Assembly (NCBI RefSeq): GCF_024347635.1
Contig: NZ_AP025511.1
Location: forward strand, 682,001 to 746,000
DNA from: Vibrio tasmaniensis
Lineage (GTDB): Bacteria > Pseudomonadota > Gammaproteobacteria > Enterobacterales > Vibrionaceae
DNA: 64,000 nucleotides
Direction of reading: 5' to 3'
Each line of letters begins with the position of its first letter. The first letter of the stretch is position 1. The translations under genes were made by a program, and so were the position numbers. Shown here one piece after another: positions 9,656 through 17,834 of the stretch. A model generated the notes under the pieces. That model ran no database searches. It was not told the origin of the DNA and saw only the letters and a program-made list of their open reading frames with translations.

Positions 9656-10186
9656 TTGCTTAAACTAGGTACCCGATTAGTCTTAATGTTGTTTTTACTG
9701 AGCTTTGGCTTAGTGAATTCTAACGGCTATTCGTTTCCTTCTAAGCCATTTCAAATTCATTCGGCTCAAGAGCAATCTTCGCAGAATGAACAATTTTCAT
9801 CAAATGAACAATCTTCCTCGAAAAAACAGTGTAAACAAGCCACTACGGATAATCCGTCGAGCTACTTAGAGTGCGATAAGGTTCCGTTTGGTACCGTGCC
9901 TTATGGTGACAGTTCCAACTATCATGACACCGAGTCGAGCCTCCAAGCTGCAAACTTCAGACGTATGCTCAGCAACGAGCAAGAAAGCGTGGCCGATCTT
10001 GAGCCTGCTTATCATCTACTGATCGACTTTTCGCCCCCTTCATTACTGGCTTCTCTGCTTTTGAATACACCTTTGTTGGATTCCAAGCAGCATTGGACCA
10101 GCATTGTGAGTTCTCCGTCCTCCCGGCTTTCTGGGTGGAAAGAGGGCAATATTCAATACTCGCATTTCCGAGAACTTCTTAGCTAA
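9656..10186 (+). CDS. vemP: VemP-like secretion-monitoring arrest peptide
   Basis: A 176-residue protein with an N-terminal Sec signal sequence (hydrophobic residues 7-20), a Ser/Gln-rich middle and a C-terminal segment SRLSGWKEGN (157-165). That segment resembles the stalling region of Vibrio VemP, which from memory contains an SGWKE core. In V. alginolyticus VemP stalls the ribosome near its C-terminus unless it is being exported, and stalling turns on translation of the downstream secDF2 genes. Position, signal peptide and C-terminal core all fit. The start is a TTG because an in-frame TAA lies immediately upstream; AGGA sits 9 bases before it. The last residues (SHFRELLS) do not match the VemP tail I remember, and the peptide is longer than the ~159-residue model protein. 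Confidence 0.82.
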   Translation: MLKLGTRLVLMLFLLSFGLVNSNGYSFPSKPFQIHSAQEQSSQNEQFSSNEQSSSKKQCKQATTDNPSSYLECDKVPFGTVPYGDSSNYHDTESSLQAANFRRMLSNEQESVADLEPAYHLLIDFSPPSLLASLLLNTPLLDSKQHWTSIVSSPSSRLSGWKEGNIQYSHFRELLS

Positions 10187-10345
10187 TCGTTTGACCTTAA
10201 ATTGGTCGTATCGATGGTCGCCTTGTGTCCGTTGAACTCGCCAATTAACCCAATATAGCGACACACAATTGTTAGCCTCACTATTACTCAATCAGCTTGT
10301 TTTGGTTGTGACTAGTTGACGTTCGTGTTCGCAAAACATTAGTTA

Positions 10346-10446
10346 TACCAATCGCAGTAAATAACTGGCCATCCTAGCTGGTTAAAACGCTCGATCACTG
10401 CTTTTTCCCGGCGCTATTTTTGAGCACGTGTTTACGGTGATTGGTA
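10346..10446. repeat. ~100-bp inverted-repeat element ending at the secD2 ribosome-binding site
   Basis: The ends TACCAATCGCAGTAAAT (10346-10362) and GTTTACGGTGATTGGTA (10430-10446) pair over 17 positions with one A-G mismatch and two G-U pairs. The interior holds a smaller imperfect palindrome (AACTGG...CTGGTT, 10363-10383). The element looks like a small palindromic or MITE-like unit. In mRNA its 3' arm lies directly against the purine-rich AAGAGAAGAGA that should serve as the secD2 Shine-Dalgarno. It could therefore contribute to the secD2 leader fold that VemP stalling is known to control. Confidence 0.6.
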
Positions 10447-10459
10447 AAGAGAAGAGATC

Positions 10460-12259
10460 TTGACTGTGAAAAAACGCATTCCAAGAAAACAAATTAACCA
10501 CTACTCAAAGTGGAAATACGTGGTGCTTATCGCCACCATCATCATCATGATTCTAAGCGCTCTACCTTCTTGGTTTGGCGAAGATGCCTCGGTTCAAATC
10601 AGTAACCGCTCTGAACGGACGATCGACGCTACTCAAGTGACTCAATATCTTGCTAGCGAAGGTATTCAAGCCAAATCAGCCTTTCAAAAAGACAAACGTT
10701 TAGTGGTGATCTTAGAAGACGCTGAGCAACAAGCGAAAGCCAAAGAAGTACTCAATGAGCGCTTCCTCGACAACGCGACGGTTGCGCTTGCTATGGAGCC
10801 AGCAGCACCTAAATGGCTGACTGACATGGGCTTTGCACCGATTCAGTTAGGTCTTGATTTACGTGGTGGTGTGCAGTTCTTATTAGAAGTGGACATGGAA
10901 CCGGTTTACCACGCACAAGCGCAAGCGATGGTCGATGAGGTGACCAGTCAGGTGCGTTATGCACGCGGTAAAGTGGTCAACAACCAAGTTCAGTTTGATT
11001 TCCGTACCGACGCCGATTTCGAAAAAGCACAAAAGCTGATTCGTGAAGAGTTCCCACATTGGCTACGTGATCGTTCAGATAAGTCACTGACGTTAACTCA
11101 GTCTGAAGAAGAGCAAAGAACGCTACGCAACCTAACCGTTCAACAAAACCTGCAAATCATGCGCAGCCGTATTGAAGAATTAGGCATCACAGAAGCATCG
11201 ATTCAACGCCAAGGTGAAAGCCGAATTCGTATCGAATTGCCGGGTGTACAAGACCCTGCAGCTGCGAAAGATGTTATCGGTGCTACGGCTTCACTAGCGT
11301 TCTATTCGGTGTACGACAATGCAACTCGCAATACTCAAACGCTAAAAGATACAGATGGCAATCGTGTCGTTGTCGCTCGCAAAGCAGTACTGAGCGGTGA
11401 ACACATTATTGATGCTCGTAGTGGCATTGGTGAGATGGGCAGTGCAGAAGTAAACATTACCCTAGATTCTTCTGGTGGTAAGAAAATGTCTGAGTTCTCA
11501 CGTCATAACATCGGTAAGCCAATGGCAACCGTGTACAGCGAGTACAGTCGTGATAGAGCGGGCAACAGCAAGCAAGACAGTGAAGTGATCAGTGTGGCAA
11601 ACATCCAGTCTCAACTGGGTAGCCGTTTCCGAATCACAGGGGCTGGCACTTTAGGCGAAGCGCAAGAGTTAGCCCTACTGTTACGTGCGGGATCATTGAC
11701 TGCGCCAGTGACTATCATTGAAGAACGTACTATTGGTCCGTCTTTGGGTGCGGAAAACGTCACTAACGGCTTTGCTGCTCTGGCGCTTGGCCTTGGCCTT
11801 ACGCTAACGTTTATGGCGCTATGGTACCGCCGTCTTGGTTGGGTCGCGAACTGCGCATTGGTGGTTAACATGACCACATTGTTTGGTTTGATTGCGCTAC
11901 TACCGGGTGCGGTATTAACTCTGCCGGGTATTGCTGGTTTAGTACTGACCGTCGGTATGGCGGTAGATACCAACGTGCTTATCTTCGAACGTATTCGAGA
12001 CAAGATGAAAGAGGGACGCAGCTTTGCTAGCTCTATCGACCGTGGTTTCGATAGCGCATTCTCGTCAATTTTCGATGCTAACGTCACCACCATGATCGTT
12101 GCTGTGGCTCTATATACCATTGGTAATGGACCGATTCAGGGCTTCGCTCTGACACTGGGCTTAGGTCTTCTGACCAGTATGTTCACAGGCATTTTTGCTT
12201 CACGAGCGATCATCAATTTGGTTTGGGGGCGTGACCAACGCCACGATGTAAGAATTTAA
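10460..12259 (+). CDS. secD: Protein translocase subunit SecD, second paralogue
   Basis: SecD of the SecDF complex, which uses the ion gradient to pull preproteins through SecYEG into the periplasm. The 599 residues contain an N-terminal transmembrane helix (~18-40), the periplasmic domain opening with LGLDLRGGVQFLLEV, and a C-terminal five-helix RND bundle. The charged TM4 motif VGMAVDTNVLIFERIRD carries the key Asp. The likely start is the TTG at 10460 after AAGAGAAGAGA; GTG at 10466 is an alternative. There is no yajC, unlike housekeeping secDF operons, and VemP lies upstream, so this is the inducible secD2 made when Na+-driven export is insufficient. The 273-base gap after vemP includes an inverted-repeat element. 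Confidence 0.95.
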   Translation: MTVKKRIPRKQINHYSKWKYVVLIATIIIMILSALPSWFGEDASVQISNRSERTIDATQVTQYLASEGIQAKSAFQKDKRLVVILEDAEQQAKAKEVLNERFLDNATVALAMEPAAPKWLTDMGFAPIQLGLDLRGGVQFLLEVDMEPVYHAQAQAMVDEVTSQVRYARGKVVNNQVQFDFRTDADFEKAQKLIREEFPHWLRDRSDKSLTLTQSEEEQRTLRNLTVQQNLQIMRSRIEELGITEASIQRQGESRIRIELPGVQDPAAAKDVIGATASLAFYSVYDNATRNTQTLKDTDGNRVVVARKAVLSGEHIIDARSGIGEMGSAEVNITLDSSGGKKMSEFSRHNIGKPMATVYSEYSRDRAGNSKQDSEVISVANIQSQLGSRFRITGAGTLGEAQELALLLRAGSLTAPVTIIEERTIGPSLGAENVTNGFAALALGLGLTLTFMALWYRRLGWVANCALVVNMTTLFGLIALLPGAVLTLPGIAGLVLTVGMAVDTNVLIFERIRDKMKEGRSFASSIDRGFDSAFSSIFDANVTTMIVAVALYTIGNGPIQGFALTLGLGLLTSMFTGIFASRAIINLVWGRDQRHDVRI

Positions 12260-12261
12260 GC

Positions 12262-13185
12262 ATGAGTATTTCAAATATGACTATTTCAAACAGCAACATG
12301 ACTCGCCTTCGTAAGGTGATGTCTGTGATTTCTATTGTGCTGTTCATGAGCTCTGTGATGCTGGTGGCGGTGAAAGGTTTTAACTGGGGTTTGGACTTTA
12401 CTGGCGGTGTAGTTGCTGAGGTTCAACTCTCTGATCAAGTAACCAAAGATGCGTTAAAAACCAAACTTGATACGGATTTCCAACAAGACGTACAAGTGGT
12501 TGGCATGGCAGAACAGGATCGCTGGACAATTCGTTACAGCCAACTGACAGACGCGCCACAGCCAAACTTAGTGGATGCTTTGTCTTCTGTAAGTGACCAA
12601 GTAAAAGTGCTCAACAGCAGCGTGGTTGGCCCTCAGGTGGGTCAAGACATGGTTGACCAAGGCGGCTTGGCGGTATTGGTGTGCTTCCTAATGATCATGC
12701 TGTACCTGAGTGTACGATTTGAATGGCGTTTGGCACTTGGTGCTCTTGCTGCAATCATTTATGACGTGACGCTTATTTTAGGTTTGTTCGCTTTTACTCA
12801 GTTTGAGTTCAATCTAACCGTATTGGCGGCCGTGTTAGCGATTCTCGGTTATTCATTGAATGACTCGATCATCATTGCCGACCGTGTGCGTGAAATGCTT
12901 CGCGGCAATCCAAACGGTGATACTGACAACCTGCTCAATGAATCGGTTAAAGCGACCTTCTCACGCACTATGGTGACGTCAGGAACGACGCTAATCACCG
13001 TATCTGCGCTTTGGCTACTTGGTGGTGCGGCACTGCAAGGTTTCGCTATTGCACTCGTTGTGGGTATTGTCAGCGGTACGTGGTCCTCCATTTCAGTAGG
13101 CATCACCCTACCTAAGTTACTTGGATTGCAGCCTTGTCACTATCAGGTGAAACCAGTAGTAGAAGTTGAGGGTGAGTATCCTTAG
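12262..13185 (+). CDS. secF: Protein translocase subunit SecF, second paralogue
   Basis: SecF partner of the preceding SecD, starting two bases after its stop codon, so translation is almost certainly coupled. The 307-residue protein has a first TM helix (~18-38), the periplasmic motif GFNWGLDFTGGVVAEV, and a C-terminal bundle with the family signature ILGYSLNDSIIIADRVRE. The N-terminus is odd. The 5' end repeats TATTTCAAA and offers three in-frame ATG codons (12262, 12280, 12298), none with a strong Shine-Dalgarno. I kept the first because it best fits coupling. Confidence 0.94.
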   Translation: MSISNMTISNSNMTRLRKVMSVISIVLFMSSVMLVAVKGFNWGLDFTGGVVAEVQLSDQVTKDALKTKLDTDFQQDVQVVGMAEQDRWTIRYSQLTDAPQPNLVDALSSVSDQVKVLNSSVVGPQVGQDMVDQGGLAVLVCFLMIMLYLSVRFEWRLALGALAAIIYDVTLILGLFAFTQFEFNLTVLAAVLAILGYSLNDSIIIADRVREMLRGNPNGDTDNLLNESVKATFSRTMVTSGTTLITVSALWLLGGAALQGFAIALVVGIVSGTWSSISVGITLPKLLGLQPCHYQVKPVVEVEGEYP

Positions 13186-13259
13186 TTTCCTGATTGCTTA
13201 AGTTTTCTAATTAGATAGCGCTCAGCCTTAGTCCTCATTGACTAACGAGTGAGTTCAGC

Positions 13260-13300
13260 AAAGCCTTTCGTTTGTAGCAAGACGAAGGGCTTTATTTTTT
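13260..13300 (+). terminator. Rho-independent terminator after secF2
   Basis: AAAGCCTTTCGT pairs with ACGAAGGGCTTT (one G-U pair) across a 10-base loop, followed by ATTTTTT. Confidence 0.85.
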
Positions 13301-13417
13301 ATAAGAGTCAGTCAGTTAGTTAAAAGAGAGGCTATTTCAAAAAACAATGGATTGAGCAGGCAAGCCCTCATTATATGAAGTATGTTTATATGACGTCAGT
13401 AGAAATGAGGCAAGGGA

Positions 13418-14284
13418 ATGGAATATCGACATCAATGTCATGTAGGCGACCACGGTGATGCACTCAAGCATCCAGTATTGAGTGCACTGGTTAAATCATT
13501 AATGCAGCAACACTCTCGCCTCAATGTTATCGACACGCACTCAGGAACAGGGTGTTACGACCTAACCACCGCGCCAAGTAATCACGCGGGTGAGTTCGCT
13601 GAAGGGGTCGGGTACTTATGGCGCAACAAGGCTTATCTTCCGTCGGCATTCAGTTCTTTTATGTCGGTCTTGGAATACTACAATCCGAATCAACTTATCT
13701 CTCTCTATCCGGGCTCAGCAGCCATCACTTACCAACAAGGCCGCAGCCAAGATAGTTTCTATTTTTCAGATATTCAGCAAGATGAAGCTGATTTACTGCA
13801 AACTAATATTGAGACGTTACAACGTGACCTTGATGTCTCAAGCAAGCTGACTATTTCTGCGGGTGATGGGCTTAAAGCGTTGCCTGACGACGTAGCAAAA
13901 CACGATAATCATCACCTGATTGTTATCGATCCTTCCTATGAAACCGATTCTGAATATCTAGCGGTGATCGATGCCTTGGTTAAGGCGTATCAACAATCTG
14001 AGAAGGTATCTGCACTAATTTGGTACCCGCTTTACACGGATGACAAGAGCTCACTGATTCTGAATCACTGTGTTACTGCAGTGAAAGATGATTTGCTGCC
14101 AAGTCCGATTAAGTCGGAACTTCGCCTTCGAGACCCTAAGGGTGATGATCGTCTAATCGGCAGTGGTTTGTTGTTATTCAACCCACCACAAGGCATTTCA
14201 GGAATAGTCGCAGATACGCTTGATTATTTACACAGCCAACTCTCGACCAATGGTGAAGGCTACTGGCAAATGAGAAGCCTATAG
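13418..14284 (+). CDS. RlmJ-like N6-adenine methyltransferase paralogue
   Basis: Homologous to RlmJ, which methylates A2030 of 23S rRNA. The N-terminus MEYRHQCHVGDHGDALKH matches the RlmJ opening, the SAM-binding motif is DTHSGTG (Asp39), and the C-terminal half keeps the ALIWYPL and GSGLLLFNPP blocks. Motif IV, which is DPPY in E. coli RlmJ, reads DPSY here (171-174). The length (288 aa) is standard. AGGCAAGGGA lies before the ATG. It is monocistronic and follows the secF2 terminator. The variant motif IV and general divergence suggest a second, specialised copy with the canonical rlmJ elsewhere. Substrate is therefore uncertain. Confidence 0.82.
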   Translation: MEYRHQCHVGDHGDALKHPVLSALVKSLMQQHSRLNVIDTHSGTGCYDLTTAPSNHAGEFAEGVGYLWRNKAYLPSAFSSFMSVLEYYNPNQLISLYPGSAAITYQQGRSQDSFYFSDIQQDEADLLQTNIETLQRDLDVSSKLTISAGDGLKALPDDVAKHDNHHLIVIDPSYETDSEYLAVIDALVKAYQQSEKVSALIWYPLYTDDKSSLILNHCVTAVKDDLLPSPIKSELRLRDPKGDDRLIGSGLLLFNPPQGISGIVADTLDYLHSQLSTNGEGYWQMRSL

Positions 14285-14484
14285 ATCTGATTTTTATGGG
14301 TTTTATGATGATTTTCGAGATGTAGATCGCTAAATCATTTCAATCTGTATGGTTTAAATTGACCAAACTCTAACTTTTATCGATTGATTTATCGCGATGA
14401 ATCATATAAAAATAGTACATCAATGCGCACAGGTGCATACTGGCTCATAAGTTAAATAATTACCCAAATTAATATCAGATTGTG

Positions 14485-14537
14485 GTTTACCCCCTAAACT
14501 GCATAAGGCTCGCACTAGTCACGCGAGCCTTTCTTTT
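14485..14537 (+). repeat. 53-bp terminator-containing repeat, copy A
   Basis: This block matches 18867-18919 at 47 of 53 positions. It starts GTTTACCCCCTAA and ends in a hairpin (AGGCTCGC / GCGAGCCT, 9-base loop) plus TTCTTTT, a good intrinsic terminator on the plus strand. It lies 200 bases after the RlmJ-like gene, far for a simple gene terminator. Conservation covers the unpaired C-rich stretch as well as the hairpin, as in the 3' part of a small RNA. I see nothing else in 14285-14484 beyond AT-rich sequence that could hold a promoter. Confidence 0.6.
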
Positions 14538-14580
14538 GCCTGAAAGAAAACTTAAGGCATTGTTAGCACTTCAAAATCCA

Positions 14581-15669
14581 CTACAACGCTGGGTAATCGG
14601 TATAGCCTTTTTCGTTGCCGCCGAACAGAGTGGCACCATCAAGATCGGATAGTTCGTTTCCATTTTGTAGGCGTGATACGAGATCTGGGTTAGCTACGAA
14701 TGGGCGACCAAATGCGACAAGGTCGGCGTAGCCTTTGCTTAACACTTCTTCGGCGCGTTCTGGTGTGTAGCTGCCTGCAACGATGATGGTGTTAGAGAAC
14801 AACTCTCTTAGTTCTACGCGGAAGCTTTCAGGTATCACAGGCGCGTCATCCCAATCGGCTTCTGATAGGTGCAGATAAGCGATATTACGAGCTTGCAGCG
14901 CTTTTGATGCTTCTAGAATCGTTGGCACGATGTCTGGACAATTCATGTCTTTGAAGGTGATGAACGGGGCTAAACGAACACCCACCTTATCTGCACCAAT
15001 CGCGTCAATCACTGCATCAACTACTTCAATTAGAAAGCGAAGTCGATTCTCACGACTGCCACCATAGTTGTCGGTGCGTTTGTTTGAGTTGGTTCTTAGG
15101 AACTGGTCAATCAGGTAGCCATTACCACCGTGGATTTCCACTCCGTTGAACCCGGCCTCGACTGCTCTTTTCGCTGAGTGAGCAAAATCTTGAACAACAC
15201 GGTCGATATCGGCTTGGGTCATTTCTCTTGGTTGAATGCAATCAACCATGTTGCCATTTCCATTCTCATCAGAGATCCAAACCTGAGTTTCTACCGGAGC
15301 CAGTGCCGAAGGCGCGATTGGCAGCTCACCTTTTTGGAAGGTTGGATGAGACACGCGCCCCACATGCCATAGTTGGCAGAATATCGCTGCGCCTTGTTCT
15401 TTAGCGGCAGAGGTGACACCTTGCCAGCCTTTCACTTGTTCGCTTGTGTAGACGCCGGGCGTGAATGAGTACCCTTGAGAGTCATCTGAGATTTGTGTCG
15501 CTTCAGTGATGATTAGCCCAGCACTGGCTCGTTGTTGGTAGTAAGTCGCCATCATTTCATTTGGCACGTTTCCAGGTTGGCTTGTACGAGCGCGTGTCAT
15601 GGGAGCCATAACCACACGGTTTTGTAGTTCTAGATCTTTGAGTTCTGCTGTTTCGAATAATTTGCTCAT
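14581..15669 (-). CDS. Old yellow enzyme family alkene reductase (NemA-like)
   Basis: FMN-dependent ene-reductase that reduces activated double bonds or nitro compounds with NAD(P)H. The TIM-barrel markers are ELQNRVVMAPMTRAR near the start, the substrate/FMN motif GNGYLIDQFLRTNSNKRTDNYGGS in the middle and VAFGRPFVANPDL near the end. I place the start at 15669 (MSKLFETAEL, 362 aa), preceded by AAGGTAA; the longer open frame to 15804 reads back into the transporter gene. It is the last gene of a minus-strand SDR-MFS-ene-reductase cluster opposite a LysR gene, the usual arrangement for an electrophile-inducible detoxification operon. Confidence 0.93.
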   Translation of the reverse strand: MSKLFETAELKDLELQNRVVMAPMTRARTSQPGNVPNEMMATYYQQRASAGLIITEATQISDDSQGYSFTPGVYTSEQVKGWQGVTSAAKEQGAAIFCQLWHVGRVSHPTFQKGELPIAPSALAPVETQVWISDENGNGNMVDCIQPREMTQADIDRVVQDFAHSAKRAVEAGFNGVEIHGGNGYLIDQFLRTNSNKRTDNYGGSRENRLRFLIEVVDAVIDAIGADKVGVRLAPFITFKDMNCPDIVPTILEASKALQARNIAYLHLSEADWDDAPVIPESFRVELRELFSNTIIVAGSYTPERAEEVLSKGYADLVAFGRPFVANPDLVSRLQNGNELSDLDGATLFGGNEKGYTDYPAL

Positions 15670-15721
15670 GGTATTTACCTTGTGTCGGTCATGTGTTGAT
15701 TGATTTAGCGTGCGGTGGTCA

Positions 15722-16915
15722 CTATTTCGATTCCGCAGGGCTGAAGATAGAGTCGTTTTGTGGCTTTTCAGCTCGGTTGGCTTTTGCGATAAGAAACAAA
15801 CCAATCACTGGGACAACAATGGCTGCGAACGGAATCATGCCTGCGCCTAGTTGGCTGTCGAGTACCATGCCACCAAGGAATCCACCAAAGGCATTGGCTA
15901 AGTTAAAGGCTGAGATATTCGCGGTTGCTGCTAGTTCTTGGCCTTCGCCACCGTGATTCATTACTCGAAGCTGCATAGCAGGAACGTTCGCAAATGATGC
16001 AATACCAAAGACAAATGCAGCGGCAACGAATAGGATTTTGTTGTCTACAACAAGGCCTACCACTATTAATGAAACGATCATCGCGATAGCCCAAAACATC
16101 GATGCTTTGCCTAAATCTTTGTCAGAAGAGCGTCCGCCCAAGGTGTTGCCGATGATTAAGCCGACACCAACAATCACTAAGATCCAAGTTACTGATTCTT
16201 GACCGTAACCCGTGATGTGCATGGCGATAGGCGCAAGGTAACCGTAAAGCGTCATGAAGCCAGACCAAGCAAAAGCGGTGATTGCCAAGCTGATGAGAAG
16301 CATTGGATTTTTGAATGCCAACAGCTGAGTTTTGATGTCTTTCGCTTCGCTGTGACCTGAAGATTTTATTGACGTTAAGATTGAAATCATGGCGATGGTG
16401 CCAAGTGCTGCCACGGTAAAGAAGGTGGTGTGCCAACCGAATTGCAAGCTAACCCAAGTACCAGCGGGAACCCCAAGAACGTTAGCGAGTGTTAAGCCAG
16501 CAAACATTTGACCAACAGCACGACCTGCCATTTTTTCAGATACTAAGTTGGTCGCGACAACCGCACCTATGCCATAGAAAGGGCCTTGCACTAAGCCTGC
16601 GATAACACGGCTTGTAAGTAGAAGTGGATAGCTTGGCGCAAGGGCAGATAAGACATTACCAATGATGAACAGTGCCATTAAGCCAATCAGTACCATCTTC
16701 TTGTTAAAGCGTGCTAGATAGATGGTTAAGATAGGCCCGCCGATAACGATAGCTAACGCATAAGCACTGATTAGGTATCCGGCTTGACCTTCGGTGATCG
16801 AAAGGGATGTCGCAATTTGTGGCAGAATGCCTGCGATAACAAACTCAGCCGTGCCGATTGCAAACGCTGCGAGTGTCAGTATCCAAACTTGGAATGGGAT
16901 CTTTTCTTGTTTCAT
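15722..16915 (-). CDS. MFS transporter (arabinose-efflux/DHA1-like)
   Basis: A 12-helix inner-membrane major facilitator of 397 residues. The N-terminus FQVWILTLAAFAIGTAEFVIAGILPQIA and the loop-2/3 region LARFNKKMVLIGLM are characteristic of the drug/sugar efflux DHA1 group. The start ATG at 16915 is preferred over upstream codons; the open frame extends only 11 residues further. It lies between the SDR and ene-reductase genes on the same strand and probably exports a toxic small molecule handled by them. The substrate is not predictable. Confidence 0.9.
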   Translation of the reverse strand: MKQEKIPFQVWILTLAAFAIGTAEFVIAGILPQIATSLSITEGQAGYLISAYALAIVIGGPILTIYLARFNKKMVLIGLMALFIIGNVLSALAPSYPLLLTSRVIAGLVQGPFYGIGAVVATNLVSEKMAGRAVGQMFAGLTLANVLGVPAGTWVSLQFGWHTTFFTVAALGTIAMISILTSIKSSGHSEAKDIKTQLLAFKNPMLLISLAITAFAWSGFMTLYGYLAPIAMHITGYGQESVTWILVIVGVGLIIGNTLGGRSSDKDLGKASMFWAIAMIVSLIVVGLVVDNKILFVAAAFVFGIASFANVPAMQLRVMNHGGEGQELAATANISAFNLANAFGGFLGGMVLDSQLGAGMIPFAAIVVPVIGLFLIAKANRAEKPQNDSIFSPAESK

Positions 16916-17016
16916 GACGTTGTACCTATTTTTAAACTTGGGTAGCACAGGGCGCGATGTTGGGCGCCCTCGCTTAAATGTTGATTACTGTTTCTGATGG
17001 GCTTAGTGATGAGTAC

Positions 17017-17700
17017 TTAATTGAGCAAAGCGCCGCCGTCGATATCGATGATTGAGCCGGTTACGTACGGGTTATTAATCGCGAACAGATAACCCATCGC
17101 TATCTCAGAAGCTTCGCCAACCTTGCCGGCGGGTAAGTTGTTTTTGGCGTTGTCGTACATGCTTGCACGAGCGGAATCATCCATATTTTTGTAGGCTTCA
17201 GTCATGGTAAGGCCGGGGCTGACGGCGTTGACTCGAATCGGTGATAGCTCTTTGGCAAGCACCTTAGTTACGCTCTCTAGCGCGGCATTAATCGTGGTTT
17301 TTACGTATGTACCAGCAACCACTTTGCGTGACAGCATGCCCGTGGTTAGTGTGATTGAGCCGTTTGGAGGCATGTAACGTGCGGCGTGCTTGGCTACGTT
17401 TAGGCTTCCCCAAAACTTGGTATCAAATGCGGCTTTTGCGTCTGCTATAGCTACGTCTGTCACTTTTCCTGCGGGAGCGTATGAACCCGCTGTGACTATC
17501 AAGTGCTCAAAAGGACCAATCGATTCGAAGTATTCGCAAATTGATTTTTCACTGGTGATATCAACGCCAGTGTGTCGGCTCGCAATATGTACTGTGTTGT
17601 TTTCGTTTCTCAATTGCATCGCCAATGCTTTACCTATACCTGATGTGCCACCAATGATGACGAAAGTGTGCTTTTCTTGGTTCGTAAGTTCGTTTTTCAT
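17017..17700 (-). CDS. SDR-fold protein with non-canonical active site
   Basis: A 227-residue Rossmann-fold short-chain dehydrogenase relative. The nucleotide-binding motif IIGGTSGIGKA (~15-25), the VTAGSY segment and the C-terminal VNAVSPGLT and ITGSIIDIDGGALL-like blocks are clear. The usual YxxxK pair is not in place. The segment aligned with it reads KTTIN (134-138), with the nearest Tyr at 132, so the catalytic Lys position appears to be Asn. It may still bind NAD(P) but could have altered chemistry. It is the first gene of the SDR-MFS-ene-reductase cluster, 134 bases from the divergent LysR gene. Confidence 0.88.
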   Translation of the reverse strand: MKNELTNQEKHTFVIIGGTSGIGKALAMQLRNENNTVHIASRHTGVDITSEKSICEYFESIGPFEHLIVTAGSYAPAGKVTDVAIADAKAAFDTKFWGSLNVAKHAARYMPPNGSITLTTGMLSRKVVAGTYVKTTINAALESVTKVLAKELSPIRVNAVSPGLTMTEAYKNMDDSARASMYDNAKNNLPAGKVGEASEIAMGYLFAINNPYVTGSIIDIDGGALLN

Positions 17701-17834
17701 GTTTTGAATTCCTGCATGTTCTGCTGATGGTTGCTATTATATTTATTCGACTAAATTTGATAATTAGCTAAAATATAAATTCATTATTCAGTAATGCCGA
17801 ACAATAAGAATGAAAGGGAAAGGAAGGACGAAGA

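Noticed and set aside
11611..12120. A 169-codon open frame opposite secD
   Set aside because: It lies wholly inside secD on the other strand, has no own ribosome-binding site and a composition typical of shadow frames.
15669..15804. Longer N-terminus for the ene-reductase
   Set aside because: The extra 45 residues overlap the MFS gene and lack family similarity; the ATG at 15669 has AAGGTAA upstream and starts like other family members.
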